Shown here piece by piece: positions 16,864 to 25,884 of a stretch of 64,000 nucleotides of DNA. A program made the translations under genes and the position numbers. Under the pieces are notes generated by a model. The model did not search any database and was not told where the DNA came from. It was given only the letters and a program-made list of their open reading frames with translations. Position 1 is the stretch's first letter, and each line of letters opens with the position of its first letter. This DNA comes from Salicibibacter cibarius (GTDB lineage: Bacteria > Bacillota > Bacilli > Bacillales > Marinococcaceae), in the NCBI RefSeq assembly GCF_016495725.1, contig NZ_CP054705.1, positions 1,116,001 through 1,180,000 on the forward strand, written 5' to 3'.

Positions 16864-17739
16864 TTATTGCCGAATACCGAAAATGTGTGTTTCAATTGCT
16901 TTTGCGACACCATTGTCATCATTATCGGCGGTTTCCGTATCGGCATATTGTTTGACCTCTGCTTCAGCGTTGCCCATGGCAATGCTGAGGCCGGCTGTCT
17001 TAAACATGGACAAGTCATTATAATTATCGCCGATCGCGACCGTGTTTGCGGGAGTGACGCCGAGCTGCTTTGCCATCAACGTCAATCCGCTGCCTTTTTC
17101 GGCATCAAAAGGCATGAGTTCAATGTTGTCTCTGCCCGAAGATGTCAGAGCGATGCTCGGGTTTGGTTCCCAAGCGGTGCGAATGGTTTGTAATTTTTGC
17201 GGGAATAGGGAGAGAACGAGAAATTTATAAGCGGTAAAATCATAACCCGGGATATCCTCGGGAGACGGAAGCATCTTAACTCCCATATTGTTGAGCTGGC
17301 GATCAGCTTGATCCCGTATGATGGCTGCCATTTTCCCCCCGTCGTTTTTTTCGCGGGCATACGCGTGTAGGTCATCCAAAAAGAACTGATAGGTGCCGTC
17401 CGTCGTATAAATCCCTTCGGACGTTGCCAGATGAAAATAAAATTGCCGTTCGTGCAACCAGGAAGCGATATCGGTGGCAACGTGAAGACCAAGGTGTTTT
17501 TCCGTTAAAATATGGCCGTTGCGGTCGGCGATCATTGCACCGTTTGCACAAATATAACCGTCAGCCGGGATGCCGGCGGTTGAGACAATTTTTTTGGCGT
17601 CTTGCAAGGTGCGGCCGGTTGCGATGATAAAGGCGTGCCCCTCCTTTTGAAGACGCTGAATAGCGGAAACCGTGTGATCACTGATTTCTTTTTCTGTATG
17701 TAGTAATGTTCCGTCCATGTCGATCGCTACTAACTTCAT
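16864..17739 (-). CDS. Cof-type HAD-IIB family phosphatase
   Basis: A 291-residue haloacid dehalogenase-like hydrolase. HAD motif I is at the N-terminus (VAIDMDGTLLH, nucleophile Asp 8), motif II is IATGRT, the Lys of motif III lies in DAEKGSGL and motif IV is AIGDNYNDLSMF. The C2B cap sits between motifs II and III. Such enzymes dephosphorylate sugar phosphates, FMN or pyridoxal phosphate; the substrate is not readable. The frame extends upstream, but the ATG at 17739 sits right before motif I and has AGGTGG 7 bases upstream. Confidence 0.92.
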   Translation of the reverse strand: MKLVAIDMDGTLLHTEKEISDHTVSAIQRLQKEGHAFIIATGRTLQDAKKIVSTAGIPADGYICANGAMIADRNGHILTEKHLGLHVATDIASWLHERQFYFHLATSEGIYTTDGTYQFFLDDLHAYAREKNDGGKMAAIIRDQADRQLNNMGVKMLPSPEDIPGYDFTAYKFLVLSLFPQKLQTIRTAWEPNPSIALTSSGRDNIELMPFDAEKGSGLTLMAKQLGVTPANTVAIGDNYNDLSMFKTAGLSIAMGNAEAEVKQYADTETADNDDNGVAKAIETHIFGIRQ

Positions 17740-17838
17740 CGTTCCACCTACTTTACTTGAGGATACCCTTATTATTCTACAACAGTCCGGGTTGAGAGAA
17801 AAGCAAATGTCATTGAAAGTGAAAAAGGACGGTTTTAT

Positions 17839-18486
17839 ATGGACAAGGGAAAGATAAAAGGGATCTTCGTTGGCATTGCTGTCATCGTCATCGTTTATAT
17901 GGCCTCGCAAGTCGGCGATGCCTGGAGTCCGGCACGTCTTCGTGATTATATCGAAGGATTTGGGATTTTTGCGCCGCTGTTATTTCTTCTTCTCAGCGGA
18001 TTGCGGCCCATCTTTTTTGCCCCCGCTTCCGTTGTTGGTTTTGTCGGCGGGCTGCTTTTTGGTCTGTGGGGCGGAGCGGTACTCACCATCATCGGTTCGC
18101 TCTTTGCGGCGGCATTGGGTTATTTTATGGCTCAGTACCTCGGGGGCCGGTGGATAGAAAAAAAGATGCAAGGCGGGCGGTTGCTTGTCTTTAGAAACCA
18201 ACTGTTACGCTACGGGTTTTATTACGTGTTATTTTTACGGCTCTTCCCGATGCTTAGCTTTGATCTAATCAGTTATGTTTGCGGATTCGCGCAAACGCCT
18301 TTTCTTAAATATATCACGGCGACAGCAATCGGCATTTTGCCTGGAGTTATCGTTTTCACCTTAATGGGCACCAGTGTAGCCGCCGGGGACACGGAAATGC
18401 TGCTTCTTATTCTTGGGATCGTGTTAATTTTGCTTATTGCCGGGTTGATTTACTATACTGTCAAACGACGTTCCGGTAATATATAA
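17839..18486 (+). CDS. TVP38/TMEM64 (VTT/DedA-like) membrane protein
   Basis: A 215-residue protein with five to six hydrophobic segments and the SNARE-associated/VTT domain motif GLLFGLWGGAVLTIIGSLFA then LGYFMAQYLGGRW (about residues 72-110). Family members are thought to move lipids across membranes; the cargo of this one is unknown. The gene is divergent from the HAD phosphatase. Confidence 0.88.
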   Translation: MDKGKIKGIFVGIAVIVIVYMASQVGDAWSPARLRDYIEGFGIFAPLLFLLLSGLRPIFFAPASVVGFVGGLLFGLWGGAVLTIIGSLFAAALGYFMAQYLGGRWIEKKMQGGRLLVFRNQLLRYGFYYVLFLRLFPMLSFDLISYVCGFAQTPFLKYITATAIGILPGVIVFTLMGTSVAAGDTEMLLLILGIVLILLIAGLIYYTVKRRSGNI

Positions 18487-18590
18487 AAAAATCGTATTAT
18501 TGTAAAAGAATCTCGAAAAGCAGGGTGGGACGCATATTTTTTTGCTAAAATGGATATAGATTATTGAGTTACAAAAAGGAGGAAACCAAC

Positions 18591-18731
18591 ATGAACAAGA
18601 AATGGTTGTATTCTTTGCTTTCCGGTGTATTCGCGGTAGGAATGCTCGCAGCGTGTAACGGGGATATGGATGATGACCCAGGCATGCCAGAAGAAGGCGA
18701 CGACATGGGTGAAGAAGACGGCGATATTTAA
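18591..18731 (+). CDS. Tiny acidic lipoprotein
   Basis: A 46-residue protein. It begins MNKKWLYSLLSGVFAVGM, followed by the lipobox LAAC at residues 19-22. The mature 25 residues are almost all Asp, Glu, Gly, Met and Pro. AAAGGAGG is 8 bases before the ATG and a terminator follows, which supports expression. Function unknown. Confidence 0.8.
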   Translation: MNKKWLYSLLSGVFAVGMLAACNGDMDDDPGMPEEGDDMGEEDGDI

Positions 18732-18742
18732 AAATGTGACAT

Positions 18743-18785
18743 AGGAGCACTGGCTTATGAATGAAGCTGGTGCTTATTTTTTAAT
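18743..18785 (+). terminator. Terminator after the tiny lipoprotein gene
   Basis: Stem AGCACTGGCTT / AAGCTGGTGCT (one mismatch) with a 7-base loop, then TATTTTTT. Confidence 0.75.
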
Positions 18786-18971
18786 ACGATTGATATTGTT
18801 TTTTATCGAAACGTAGTCTTGTTTTTGTTGCCTTGAAATCTTTGAAAAACTATTGTAAATATCTTTCGCAATCTTACTATCGGTGCCAACATTTGGACCA
18901 TGGTATAATCTTCCCTCCCCTTTTCACGGGCGTTTTGCGTTGCCATAATACATATCAGGAGGTGCTTATAC

Positions 18972-19817
18972 ATGCAAAAATATTTATTAGCATTGTCAGC
19001 TTTTTTACTCGTTCCGGCAGGAGCGATGGCAGAGGAAGAGGATGTCAGATACATAGAGGGGGATGATCATAAATCGATCGCCGTTTTCGGTTATGCCGGA
19101 AGCTTTAACGTCTCCGGCGAAGAATGGGAGACGGTAGAAGATAAGATCAAAGTCATTAGCGAGGAGCTCGATCTTCAAATCCCGGAAGACGTAGATGAAG
19201 GTCAAGAAGATAAGGATAAACCGGCAGATGACGAAGCTGAAGAGAATGAGAAAGAAGAAGGTCAACCGGAAGAAGAACCGTCTGATGAAGAACAGCCGGA
19301 GCAAGAGCAACCGGAAGAAAACAATGAAGGTTCCAATGAAGAAGAAGGAAATGACGACCAGCAAGAACCGGGCGACGGCCAATATGAAGAGCAAGACAAT
19401 GAGCAAAATAATGATCAAAACTTCGAGACGGAAAGTGAATTTGAACAAGAAGTTGTTCGCTTGACGAATGAAGAAAGAGAAGCTCAAGGCCTTCAGCCGT
19501 TGGAAGCGCATAGCGACCTTTCCGATGTGGCCCGTGCGAAATCCGAAGACATGCGCGATAGCGATTATTTTTCCCACGATAGCCCGAATTACGGCTCGCC
19601 ATTTGATATGATGGATGAGTTCGGCATTGATTATATGGGCGCGGGTGAAAATATTGCCGCCGGACAGCAATCCCCTGAACAAGTCGTTGAAGGTTGGATG
19701 AATTCGGATGGACATCGTGCCAACATTCTTAACGAAGACTTCACACACATCGGCATCGGCCATGTTGAAGGTGGCAGTTACGGCCAATATTGGACGCAAA
19801 TGTTCATAACCGAATAG
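18972..19817 (+). CDS. Secreted CAP-domain (SCP/PR-1, YkwD-like) protein
   Basis: A 281-residue exported protein. The signal peptide is about residues 1-20 (LLVPAGAMA then EEEDVR). After a short domain (about 25-75) there is an extremely acidic Glu/Gln/Asn/Pro linker (about 75-155). The C-terminal CAP domain (about 158-281) has LTNEEREAQGLQPL, the His of SDYFSHDSPN, GENIAAG and WMNSDGHRANIL. CAP proteins of Bacilli are wall- or spore-associated and of uncertain activity. TATCAGGAGGTGC precedes the ATG. Confidence 0.9.
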   Translation: MQKYLLALSAFLLVPAGAMAEEEDVRYIEGDDHKSIAVFGYAGSFNVSGEEWETVEDKIKVISEELDLQIPEDVDEGQEDKDKPADDEAEENEKEEGQPEEEPSDEEQPEQEQPEENNEGSNEEEGNDDQQEPGDGQYEEQDNEQNNDQNFETESEFEQEVVRLTNEEREAQGLQPLEAHSDLSDVARAKSEDMRDSDYFSHDSPNYGSPFDMMDEFGIDYMGAGENIAAGQQSPEQVVEGWMNSDGHRANILNEDFTHIGIGHVEGGSYGQYWTQMFITE

Positions 19818-19828
19818 GAAAAAAGATA

Positions 19829-19868
19829 AGCAGCAGGTGGGCTTAATAAGGCTCGCCTGCCTTTTTAT
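19829..19868 (+). terminator. Terminator after the CAP gene
   Basis: GCAGGTGGGC pairs with GCTCGCCTGC across TTAATAAG, followed by CTTTTTA. Confidence 0.8.
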
Positions 19869-19979
19869 GGGAGGATGACAGGTTAAAACTCTAGGGCAAA
19901 AGTGCAAATATCCGATGCGTCTAGGGCTCGGATCTAGGTCTCGGACTAGCACCATTTCTTGCAGACGATATCACATGGG

Positions 19980-20338
19980 GGGCGTCTTGCGGTCTAATTT
20001 TAGCGAATGCACTGATATTATATCGTAAGAAGTCGTTTTACGGTTTAATTTTAGCGAATGCACTGATTTAATATCGTAAAGAGTCGTCTTGCGATCTAAT
20101 TTTGGCAAATGCACTGATATTATATCGTAAGAAGTCGTTTTACGGTTTAATTTTAGCGAATATGCTTATTTACTATCGTAAGAAGTCGTTTTGCGATCTA
20201 ATTTTAGCAAATACGCTGATTTAATATCGTATGGAGTCGTCTTGCGATCTAATTTTGGCAAATGCACTGATTTAATATCGTAAAGAAGCGTCTAACGGTC
20301 TAATTTCAATTAATGTACTGATTTTATATCGCATAAAA
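19980..20338. repeat. Tandem array 4, 51-bp unit, 7 copies
   Basis: The CGTCTTGCG/CGTTTTACG start of the unit recurs every 51 bases (2nd to 7th copies at about 20032, 20083, 20134, 20185, 20236, 20287). The unit contains TTACG near one end and CGTAA near the other, which can pair. Copies diverge by 10-20 percent. It fills the gap between the CAP and hemolysin III genes; no other feature seen there. Confidence 0.88.
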
Positions 20339-20435
20339 CCGGGTTGCTGGAACTGCTAAACTAAGTTAACCATTTCCGCTAAATAAAAATGAACACTTTC
20401 GAAATTTTACTCCCCCGATCTTGCCCTCGAAGGGA

Positions 20436-21083
20436 TTAAAGGGGGATAACATAGAATAGGATCGCGAAAAAGTGGGCAGCGGACCCGGCAATGACAAAGA
20501 TGTGCCAAATGGCGTGATGATAAGGAAAGCGGCCCCACAGATAAAAAAATGCGCCTGTCGTGTAGAAAACGCCACCGATGAGGAGTAACACTAATCCACC
20601 CGTTGGAACTACAGCGGCAAGGGGGCCCCAAGCGATAACGATAATCCACCCCATCACAATATAAATGAGCGTAGACAACACGCGAAATCGTTTAACAAAA
20701 AGGGCCTTAAACACAATCCCGGTGATCGCGAGCCCCCATATGATGCCAAACAATGCCCAACTTAAAGCGCCATCCAAGGCATGGAAAAGGACTGGGGTAT
20801 ACGTCCCGGCAATAAACAAGTAGATCGAAGAATGATCGAGGATTTCAAACAGGTTTTTTGCTTTCCCTTTCGGAAAACTATGGACGAGCGTCGAGCATAC
20901 ATAAAGCAACAACATCGTGGCGCCGAAAATGGAAACACTGACGATGTGTAAAGGGGTGCCGATGTGGGTCGCGTAAACAATGAGCAGCACAAGCGCCGCG
21001 ATGCTCAGAAGGCTTCCGATCCCATGGGTGACCGCGTTTGCTATCTCTTCTTTTTTCGTGAACATGCTGGAATGGTCAAGCAA
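20436..21083 (-). CDS. Hemolysin III family (PAQR/HlyIII) membrane protein
   Basis: A 215-residue, seven-helix protein of the HlyIII/progestin-adipoQ receptor superfamily. Family metal-site elements are visible: NAVTHGIG (His near 20), CSTLVHSF (Ser and His near 64-69), LDHSSIYLFIAGTYTP (Asp/His near 82) and the C-terminal HHAIWHIFVIAGSAAHF. Possible hydrolase or lipid-related function; the name hemolysin is historical. Start TTG 21083 follows AAAGGGGG by 6 bases. Confidence 0.9.
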   Translation of the reverse strand: MLDHSSMFTKKEEIANAVTHGIGSLLSIAALVLLIVYATHIGTPLHIVSVSIFGATMLLLYVCSTLVHSFPKGKAKNLFEILDHSSIYLFIAGTYTPVLFHALDGALSWALFGIIWGLAITGIVFKALFVKRFRVLSTLIYIVMGWIIVIAWGPLAAVVPTGGLVLLLIGGVFYTTGAFFYLWGRFPYHHAIWHIFVIAGSAAHFFAILFYVIPL

Positions 21084-21360
21084 AGTAAGCCCCCTTTCTC
21101 TCTTTAATTATAACAAAAACCAAGGTTAATGCGAATTTGTTTTAAAGTTTCGTTTATACACCGATATGAATCGTATCATGAGGTCTCTGGACGATGGTGC
21201 GATGACAACCGTTTGACGTATGCATATCAATCCGGAAACGAATGGTGGGTACACGAGGAACGATGCTTGGGAGTATTGCTTTCTGCATAGCGAGTATCGG
21301 ATGAAAACTTGCCGATTCCTTTTCCTCTATCAAAATTAATACAATGGCTTGGGTGAATCC

Positions 21361-21408
21361 AATTGACATAGACTGCCCTATGTAACTGTCTATGTCAATT
21401 TTTATTTA
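21361..21408 (+). terminator. Strong hairpin with T-rich tail and no assigned gene upstream
   Basis: Perfect 13-bp stem AATTGACATAGAC / GTCTATGTCAATT around a 14-base loop, then TTTATTTAA. It looks like a plus-strand terminator, but I see no gene or known RNA in 21084-21360. It may end an unrecognised small RNA, or isolate the flagellin promoter. Confidence 0.55.
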
Positions 21409-21591
21409 AGTTTCGCTATTATATGTCTAAATATTCATAAATAAACCTTTATTTGAGTGGCCTATTTAAGAAGAGATGATAACAAGTGCAATTTTTTCGG
21501 TTTAGCCGCACGAAAAGATGAAAGGATCGGTCGATCAGAATGTTTGGTTGATTCAAGAATAATAAGTGAGTAAGTTTTTTTCATGGAAAGG

Positions 21592-21618
21592 TTAATATTT
21601 TTTTCATCCTGCCGATAC
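21592..21618 (+). promoter_or_regulatory. Sigma-D-type promoter of the flagellin gene
   Basis: -10 GCCGATAC (21611-21618) is 7 of 8 with the sigma-D consensus GCCGATAT. A -35 of TTAA (21592-21595) lies 15 bases upstream, one mismatch from TAAA. This makes a leader of about 110 bases ahead of the flagellin. Confidence 0.75.
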
Positions 21619-21734
21619 GTAAATTAGAAGGGTAATTAGTACTAAAAACCTGGTACATTCTCCTGGAAACAGGGGTTGTATATAAAGGGACACAAGGATG
21701 TGGCCCACATTAAATCTACGGAGGGATGATCAGC

Positions 21735-22808
21735 ATGATTATCAACAACAACCTAAGCGCGATGAACGCGCACCGTCAACTGGGCGTCAACCAGAATAAC
21801 ATGCAAAGTTCCATGGAGAAGTTGTCCTCAGGCGAGCAAATCAACCGTGCGGGAGATGACGCGGCAGGGCTTGCCATCTCCGAAAAGATGCGGGCACAAA
21901 TCCGTGGCCTCGATCAAGCAAGTAGTAACGCCCAAGATGGCATTTCTTTAATTCAAACTGCTGAAGGGGCATTGGATGAAACACACCAAATCTTACAACG
22001 AATGAGAGAATTGGCCGTGCAATCTGCGAATGATACCAATCAAGATGACGTCGATCGCGAAGCCATTCAAGCAGAAGTTGATGCCCTCGCTGAAGAGATT
22101 GATCGTATATCGGACAACACAACATTCAATGATCAACAACTACTCAACGGGGATTTTGAAGATGAATCTTTGACTTTTCTTATCGGGGCAAATTCCGATG
22201 AAAATATTGAAGTGAACATCGATTTGATGTCTGCGGAAGCATTGGGCGTAGCAGGCGATGGAGAAGGTTCTGAAGCGATTACCGGGAGCATTGCAGAATC
22301 GGAAGTGGAAGATGGGGTAGAAACATCTGTTTTTACTAGTGCAGAAGGAGATACCACCGCCTATCTTGCTGAAGATGGATCTTGGTACAGTGAAGTCGAA
22401 GTGGAGGATGGGGACGTTGTTGCAGCAGACGGAGCCAGCACAGTGAATGTTGAAGTCGATGAGGATGATCCTGAGCAGGGTACGATCCCCGCATCAAGTG
22501 GCGATGGTATTGATGTTTCAAATCAAAGTGCGGCTGATGCTGCCATTGATCAAATTAACGAAGCCATAAACGATGTCTCCACTCAACGTTCTGATTTGGG
22601 TGCCGTACAAAATCGTCTCGAGCATACAATTTCCAACCTTGATAACGCATCCGAAAACCTTCAAGCGGCAGAATCTCGCATTCGAGACACGGATATGGCT
22701 CAAGAAATGATGGAATTCACACAAAGCAACATTCTTTCACAAGCCTCCCAGTCCATGCTTGCACAAGCCAACCAATTGCCGCAAAACGTCCTTCAGTTGT
22801 TGCAATAA
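21735..22808 (+). CDS. hag: Flagellin
   Basis: A 357-residue flagellin. The N-terminal D0/D1 region (MIINNNLSAMNAHRQLG to about residue 140) and C-terminal D1/D0 region (from about 265, ending LAQANQLPQNVLQLLQ) are canonical. A central variable insert (about 175-255) is strongly acidic. Length is larger than B. subtilis Hag (about 304). I chose ATG 21735, 9 bases after GGAGGG; the earlier ATG at 21726 abuts that site. It is preceded by a sigma-D promoter and followed by a terminator, so it is monocistronic. Confidence 0.95.
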   Translation: MIINNNLSAMNAHRQLGVNQNNMQSSMEKLSSGEQINRAGDDAAGLAISEKMRAQIRGLDQASSNAQDGISLIQTAEGALDETHQILQRMRELAVQSANDTNQDDVDREAIQAEVDALAEEIDRISDNTTFNDQQLLNGDFEDESLTFLIGANSDENIEVNIDLMSAEALGVAGDGEGSEAITGSIAESEVEDGVETSVFTSAEGDTTAYLAEDGSWYSEVEVEDGDVVAADGASTVNVEVDEDDPEQGTIPASSGDGIDVSNQSAADAAIDQINEAINDVSTQRSDLGAVQNRLEHTISNLDNASENLQAAESRIRDTDMAQEMMEFTQSNILSQASQSMLAQANQLPQNVLQLLQ

Positions 22809-22818
22809 GAATAGAGGA

Positions 22819-22848
22819 GAGCGGGGTGATGCTCCGCTCTTTTTTTGT
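22819..22848 (+). terminator. Terminator after flagellin
   Basis: GAGCGG(G) pairs with (C)TCCGCTC across a short loop, followed by a run of seven T. Confidence 0.88.
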
Positions 22849-23008
22849 TGTTGTTATTTAGGAGGTGTGCAAGCCGTAGCAGTCATGGCTCTGTGTTAAC
22901 GCATGAGATTGATAAGCTGAAGACACTCCCCTATGATGGAAGTGTTGCATTTAATATTGCAATTTACGGATTTATTTTATAAAAGTATCAATAATCATCA
23001 TCAAACAA

Positions 23009-23047
23009 AAACCGGGCACAAGGACATTCCCCTGCACCCGGTTTTTT
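23009..23047. terminator. Bidirectional terminator before the first cell-wall hydrolase
   Basis: AAACCGGG / CCCGGTTT stem with T runs on both strands. On the minus strand it ends the hydrolase gene at 23055-23648. Confidence 0.85.
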
Positions 23048-23054
23048 TGCTCAG

Positions 23055-23648
23055 TTAACGCGAAAAGACGTGGTTCCCTATGACTTTTAGTTCTTCTTGC
23101 GTGGCATTCCAATGAATGTCCGCAGTTTCAGGATTGTAGAAAAACAGTGCCTCATATTCTTCTCCGTCTGTTGCCAACGCTTCGTGGGCTGCTTGTTTAG
23201 CGTCTTCGGCTGCCGGTTCATCGATCGTTCCGTCAAGAACAGGACTAAATTGATAATGGCCGCTTGGGGAAACCTCATGAACAATGTCATGAATGGAATC
23301 CGGGAACTGATCATCCGCAACACGATTAAGAATAACTGCTCCAACGGCTACTTTTCCTTCATAGGGCTCGCCTTTCGCTTCCGCGTGGATGAGACGGGCA
23401 AGAAGATCTTCCTCCTCAGACGTGGCCGCTAGCGAAGATGGAAGTTCCAATTCTTCACCTGCGTGAAGGGCGCCATCAGGTTTTCCGTTTAATTCTCGAA
23501 TATCTTCCGGTGCTACACCATAGTCCGAACCTATCGACCAAAGGGATTCTCCTTCATCAACCGTGTGTATATGAGCATTGGCCATTGAAACGTCTATAAA
23601 GACGAAGAACAAAGCCAAGGGGAGAGTCGCGATTTTTAATCGTTTCAT
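23055..23648 (-). CDS. LysM plus SleB-type cell wall hydrolase (Hydrolase_2), copy 1
   Basis: A 197-residue secreted protein. Signal peptide about residues 1-25 (ending MANA), one LysM domain (about 28-70, HTVDEGESLWSIGSDYGV), then a Hydrolase_2 catalytic domain (about 78-197) with the Glu-containing LLARLIHAEAKGEPYEGKVA and LNRV. Related enzymes (SleB, CwlJ, YkvT) open cortex or wall peptidoglycan. The cortex specificity of SleB cannot be claimed, because that enzyme has a different N-terminal binding domain. It is about 60 percent identical by eye to the gene at 24194-24781, a tandem duplication. Confidence 0.88.
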   Translation of the reverse strand: MKRLKIATLPLALFFVFIDVSMANAHIHTVDEGESLWSIGSDYGVAPEDIRELNGKPDGALHAGEELELPSSLAATSEEEDLLARLIHAEAKGEPYEGKVAVGAVILNRVADDQFPDSIHDIVHEVSPSGHYQFSPVLDGTIDEPAAEDAKQAAHEALATDGEEYEALFFYNPETADIHWNATQEELKVIGNHVFSR

Positions 23649-23857
23649 CGCTCATTAAAGCCTCCTCTGTTTTTGGTACACTTGGAAGATAACAAGGGAG
23701 CATGACAAAAGCATCAGGTAAAAATACCCAACGAAAATATGTTTCAACAAAAAAACTGCCATAACAGGCGTGAAAACGGAAATTATCATTTTAGTTACAT
23801 GAGGTAATGTTTGAAACAATCTATGAGTGCTGGATATGGAAGGGTTTTGTGCTCAAA

Positions 23858-24060
23858 CGGGTCACCAACCGAGGCAGATGAAGCCCTAACTAAAGTTTGC
23901 GGGAGCCGTTAGGTCGTCAACCGAGGCGGATGAGGCCCTAACTGAAGACTGCGGAAGCCGTTAGGTCGTCAACCGAGCTAAATGAACCCCTAACTAATGA
24001 TCGGGAAGGCGTTAGGTCATCAACCGGAGAGAATGAACCTTACCGAGATTTCAGAAGATG
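23858..24060. repeat. Tandem array 5, 52-bp unit, 4 copies
   Basis: GGTC followed by the CAACCG motif recurs at 23860, 23912, 23964 and 24015. CCTAAC and GTTAGG inside each unit form an inverted repeat. It lies between the two tandem hydrolase genes, downstream of copy 2 and upstream of copy 1. Nothing else is seen in this 545-base gap apart from the terminator of copy 2. Confidence 0.82.
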
Positions 24061-24145
24061 TGTCGATCTGTCCCGACATTTTCACGCCTTTCAGATGGCC
24101 GTTCCATGTCTCGACTTCCTGCCCATGTTATTTTCCCAAGATAAA

Positions 24146-24187
24146 AAAGAACCGGGGACGAAAAGTTTCCCTCCCCGATTCTCGATC
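24146..24187 (-). terminator. Terminator after cell-wall hydrolase copy 2
   Basis: Minus-strand stem GAATCGGGGA / TCCCCGGTTC (one G-T pair), then TTTTTTAT. Confidence 0.78.
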
Positions 24188-24193
24188 TCAAGA

Positions 24194-24781
24194 TTAACGC
24201 GCAAAGACGTGATCCCCGATTGAAATGGTCTCGTCTCTTGTGGCGTTCCAATGGTTGGATGCTGTTTCAGGATTGTAGAAGTAGGTCGATCCTTGGCCTT
24301 GGCCGTCGAAGACAATCGCATCACGGGCGGCTTGTTTCGCTTCATCGTCAGCGGGTTCATAGAGCGTTCCATCCATAACAGGGCTGAACTGGTAACTCCC
24401 GCCTTCAATCTCATAGACGACCCCATTGATGGAATCCGGAAATTCATCAGCGGCCACGCGGTTAAGCACAACGGTTCCGACGCCTACTTTGCCGTCATAC
24501 GGTTCGCCTTTTGCCTCGGCATGTATGATGCGGGCCAGTAAATCCTCTTCTTCGGGTGAGACGGAGGATTCGGGAATCTCCAGTTGTTCCCCGGGGTTAA
24601 TCGCATCTTCAGACTTTCCATTCTCCGCTTTAATGTCCTCGGTCGCGACACCGTAATCAATCCCGATCGACCAAAGCGATTCTCCCTCGTTCACTTCGTG
24701 CGTACCGTCATTGGCTTCTGAAACCCCCGCAAAAGCAAAAAAAGCGGCAAGCGGCAAAGCCGCCCATTTTAATCGTTTCAT
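24194..24781 (-). CDS. LysM plus SleB-type cell wall hydrolase (Hydrolase_2), copy 2
   Basis: A 195-residue paralogue of the gene at 23055-23648 with the same plan: signal peptide (MKRLKWAALPLAAFFAFAG), LysM (HEVNEGESLWSIGIDYGV) and Hydrolase_2 domain with DLLARIIHAEAKGEPYDGKV. The frame extends 13 codons upstream, but the ATG at 24781 begins the signal peptide and matches the paralogue; AAAGGAGG precedes it. The two copies are separated by repeat array 5 and each has its own terminator, so they are likely expressed independently. Confidence 0.88.
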   Translation of the reverse strand: MKRLKWAALPLAAFFAFAGVSEANDGTHEVNEGESLWSIGIDYGVATEDIKAENGKSEDAINPGEQLEIPESSVSPEEEDLLARIIHAEAKGEPYDGKVGVGTVVLNRVAADEFPDSINGVVYEIEGGSYQFSPVMDGTLYEPADDEAKQAARDAIVFDGQGQGSTYFYNPETASNHWNATRDETISIGDHVFAR

Positions 24782-24936
24782 AGATTTATGTACCTCCTTT
24801 ATCAATATGTGCAATCTCAAAGTAACAAGGACAAAGGACTATTGCATCAGGGAATGAATCCCAATTACACAAAATGACAAAAGAAAGGTTGTATCCATAG
24901 GAAAGACCTAAGTTTTTAACATTTTCGTTACATCAA

Positions 24937-24960
24937 AAAAACCGGCATATGCCGGTTTCA
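24937..24960 (-). terminator. Terminator overlapping the end of the GerMN lipoprotein gene
   Basis: Perfect palindrome AAACCGGCAT / ATGCCGGTTT; on the minus strand followed by TTTTTTTGATG. Confidence 0.82.
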
Positions 24961-25692
24961 TCCGTCGATTTCTTCATAAGAATCCAAACTATCGTCCGGA
25001 GTGTAAGGCTCCGAAGTATCAATGTGCCCGAGCAGGGATTCCTCTATTTCTCCGTCGAGAAGAAATTGAGTGGAGTCATAGCCAAACTGTATCATGATGT
25101 GAGCGACTTGGTCCAAAAAAGCGATTTCTGCAGAAGAACCGAAATTGGCATCGGTGATTTCCGGAGAGAACGATATGTGCGCGGTGCCCTCTTGATCTTC
25201 TAAGTATTGGACGTGCACGCCCTCATCGCTGAGGAGGGTTGTCAATTCGTCACTTTCCGGTCCGTTTAACCATTCTTCCACCGCGGCAACAGGCAATTCT
25301 TCCGTAGAATCAGCGCTCACTGTGTGAGACTCCCGATACATGTTTAACGCTTCGTCATCATAGAAAAGAAGATCGATGTCTTCCGTGGCTGTGCCGTCTT
25401 CATTTTCCGCGCCATTTTCCTCTTCTGCTCCATCTTCTTCGGCACCTTCCTCTTCTGTTCCATTCTCTGTCCCCGTGTCGCCATCCGAAGCCTCTTCAGA
25501 GCCATTTTCTCCATTTTCGGGTTCTTCTACCGGTTCTTCTCCGATATCTGAATCGTCATCTGTTTCCTCTTCCGTTTCTTCTTCAGGCAGTTCTTGGTCG
25601 TTGTCGCCTGCTGAATCGTCTTCAGCATCGTTGCATGCAGCGAGCGTTATCGCCATGGTGGCGGTAACAGCAAAAATAAGCGGTCGTTTCAT
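24958..25692 (-). CDS. GerMN-domain lipoprotein with an acidic linker
   Basis: A 244-residue lipoprotein: signal peptide with lipobox LAAC (residues 17-20), then an Asp/Glu/Gly-rich linker (about 21-100) and a GerMN (sporulation/germination) domain (about 105-230; EDIDLLFYDDEALNMYRES, PVAAVEEWLNGPES). GerMN domains occur in GerM and in wall- or spore-associated proteins and probably bind partners rather than catalyse. ATG 25692 chosen because it starts the signal peptide and follows GGGAGG. It is divergent from sigX. Confidence 0.85.
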   Translation of the reverse strand: MKRPLIFAVTATMAITLAACNDAEDDSAGDNDQELPEEETEEETDDDSDIGEEPVEEPENGENGSEEASDGDTGTENGTEEEGAEEDGAEEENGAENEDGTATEDIDLLFYDDEALNMYRESHTVSADSTEELPVAAVEEWLNGPESDELTTLLSDEGVHVQYLEDQEGTAHISFSPEITDANFGSSAEIAFLDQVAHIMIQFGYDSTQFLLDGEIEESLLGHIDTSEPYTPDDSLDSYEEIDG

Positions 25693-25841
25693 ATGTTTTC
25701 CTCCCCGAATAAATGTTGCCACTTTAGTTTAAGAAACCCCCTTTCGTTTGTCAAAACTTTAATCAGGTTCTAGCAGGATGAGCAATCCATGCTATAATAG
25801 CAAAGACTGCTTTTTTACTATAAAAAATGATGACACATAAT

Positions 25842-25867
25842 TGTAACGCTTCCGGTTAAAAAACGAC
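25842..25867 (+). promoter_or_regulatory. ECF-type (sigma-X-like) autoregulatory promoter of sigX
   Basis: TGTAAC (25842-25847), 16-base spacer, CGAC (25864-25867). This is exactly the -35/-10 pattern recognised by B. subtilis sigma-X, and it sits 18 bases ahead of the sigX start. Confidence 0.8.
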
Positions 25868-25884
25868 TGTTAGGGGGAACGGAA

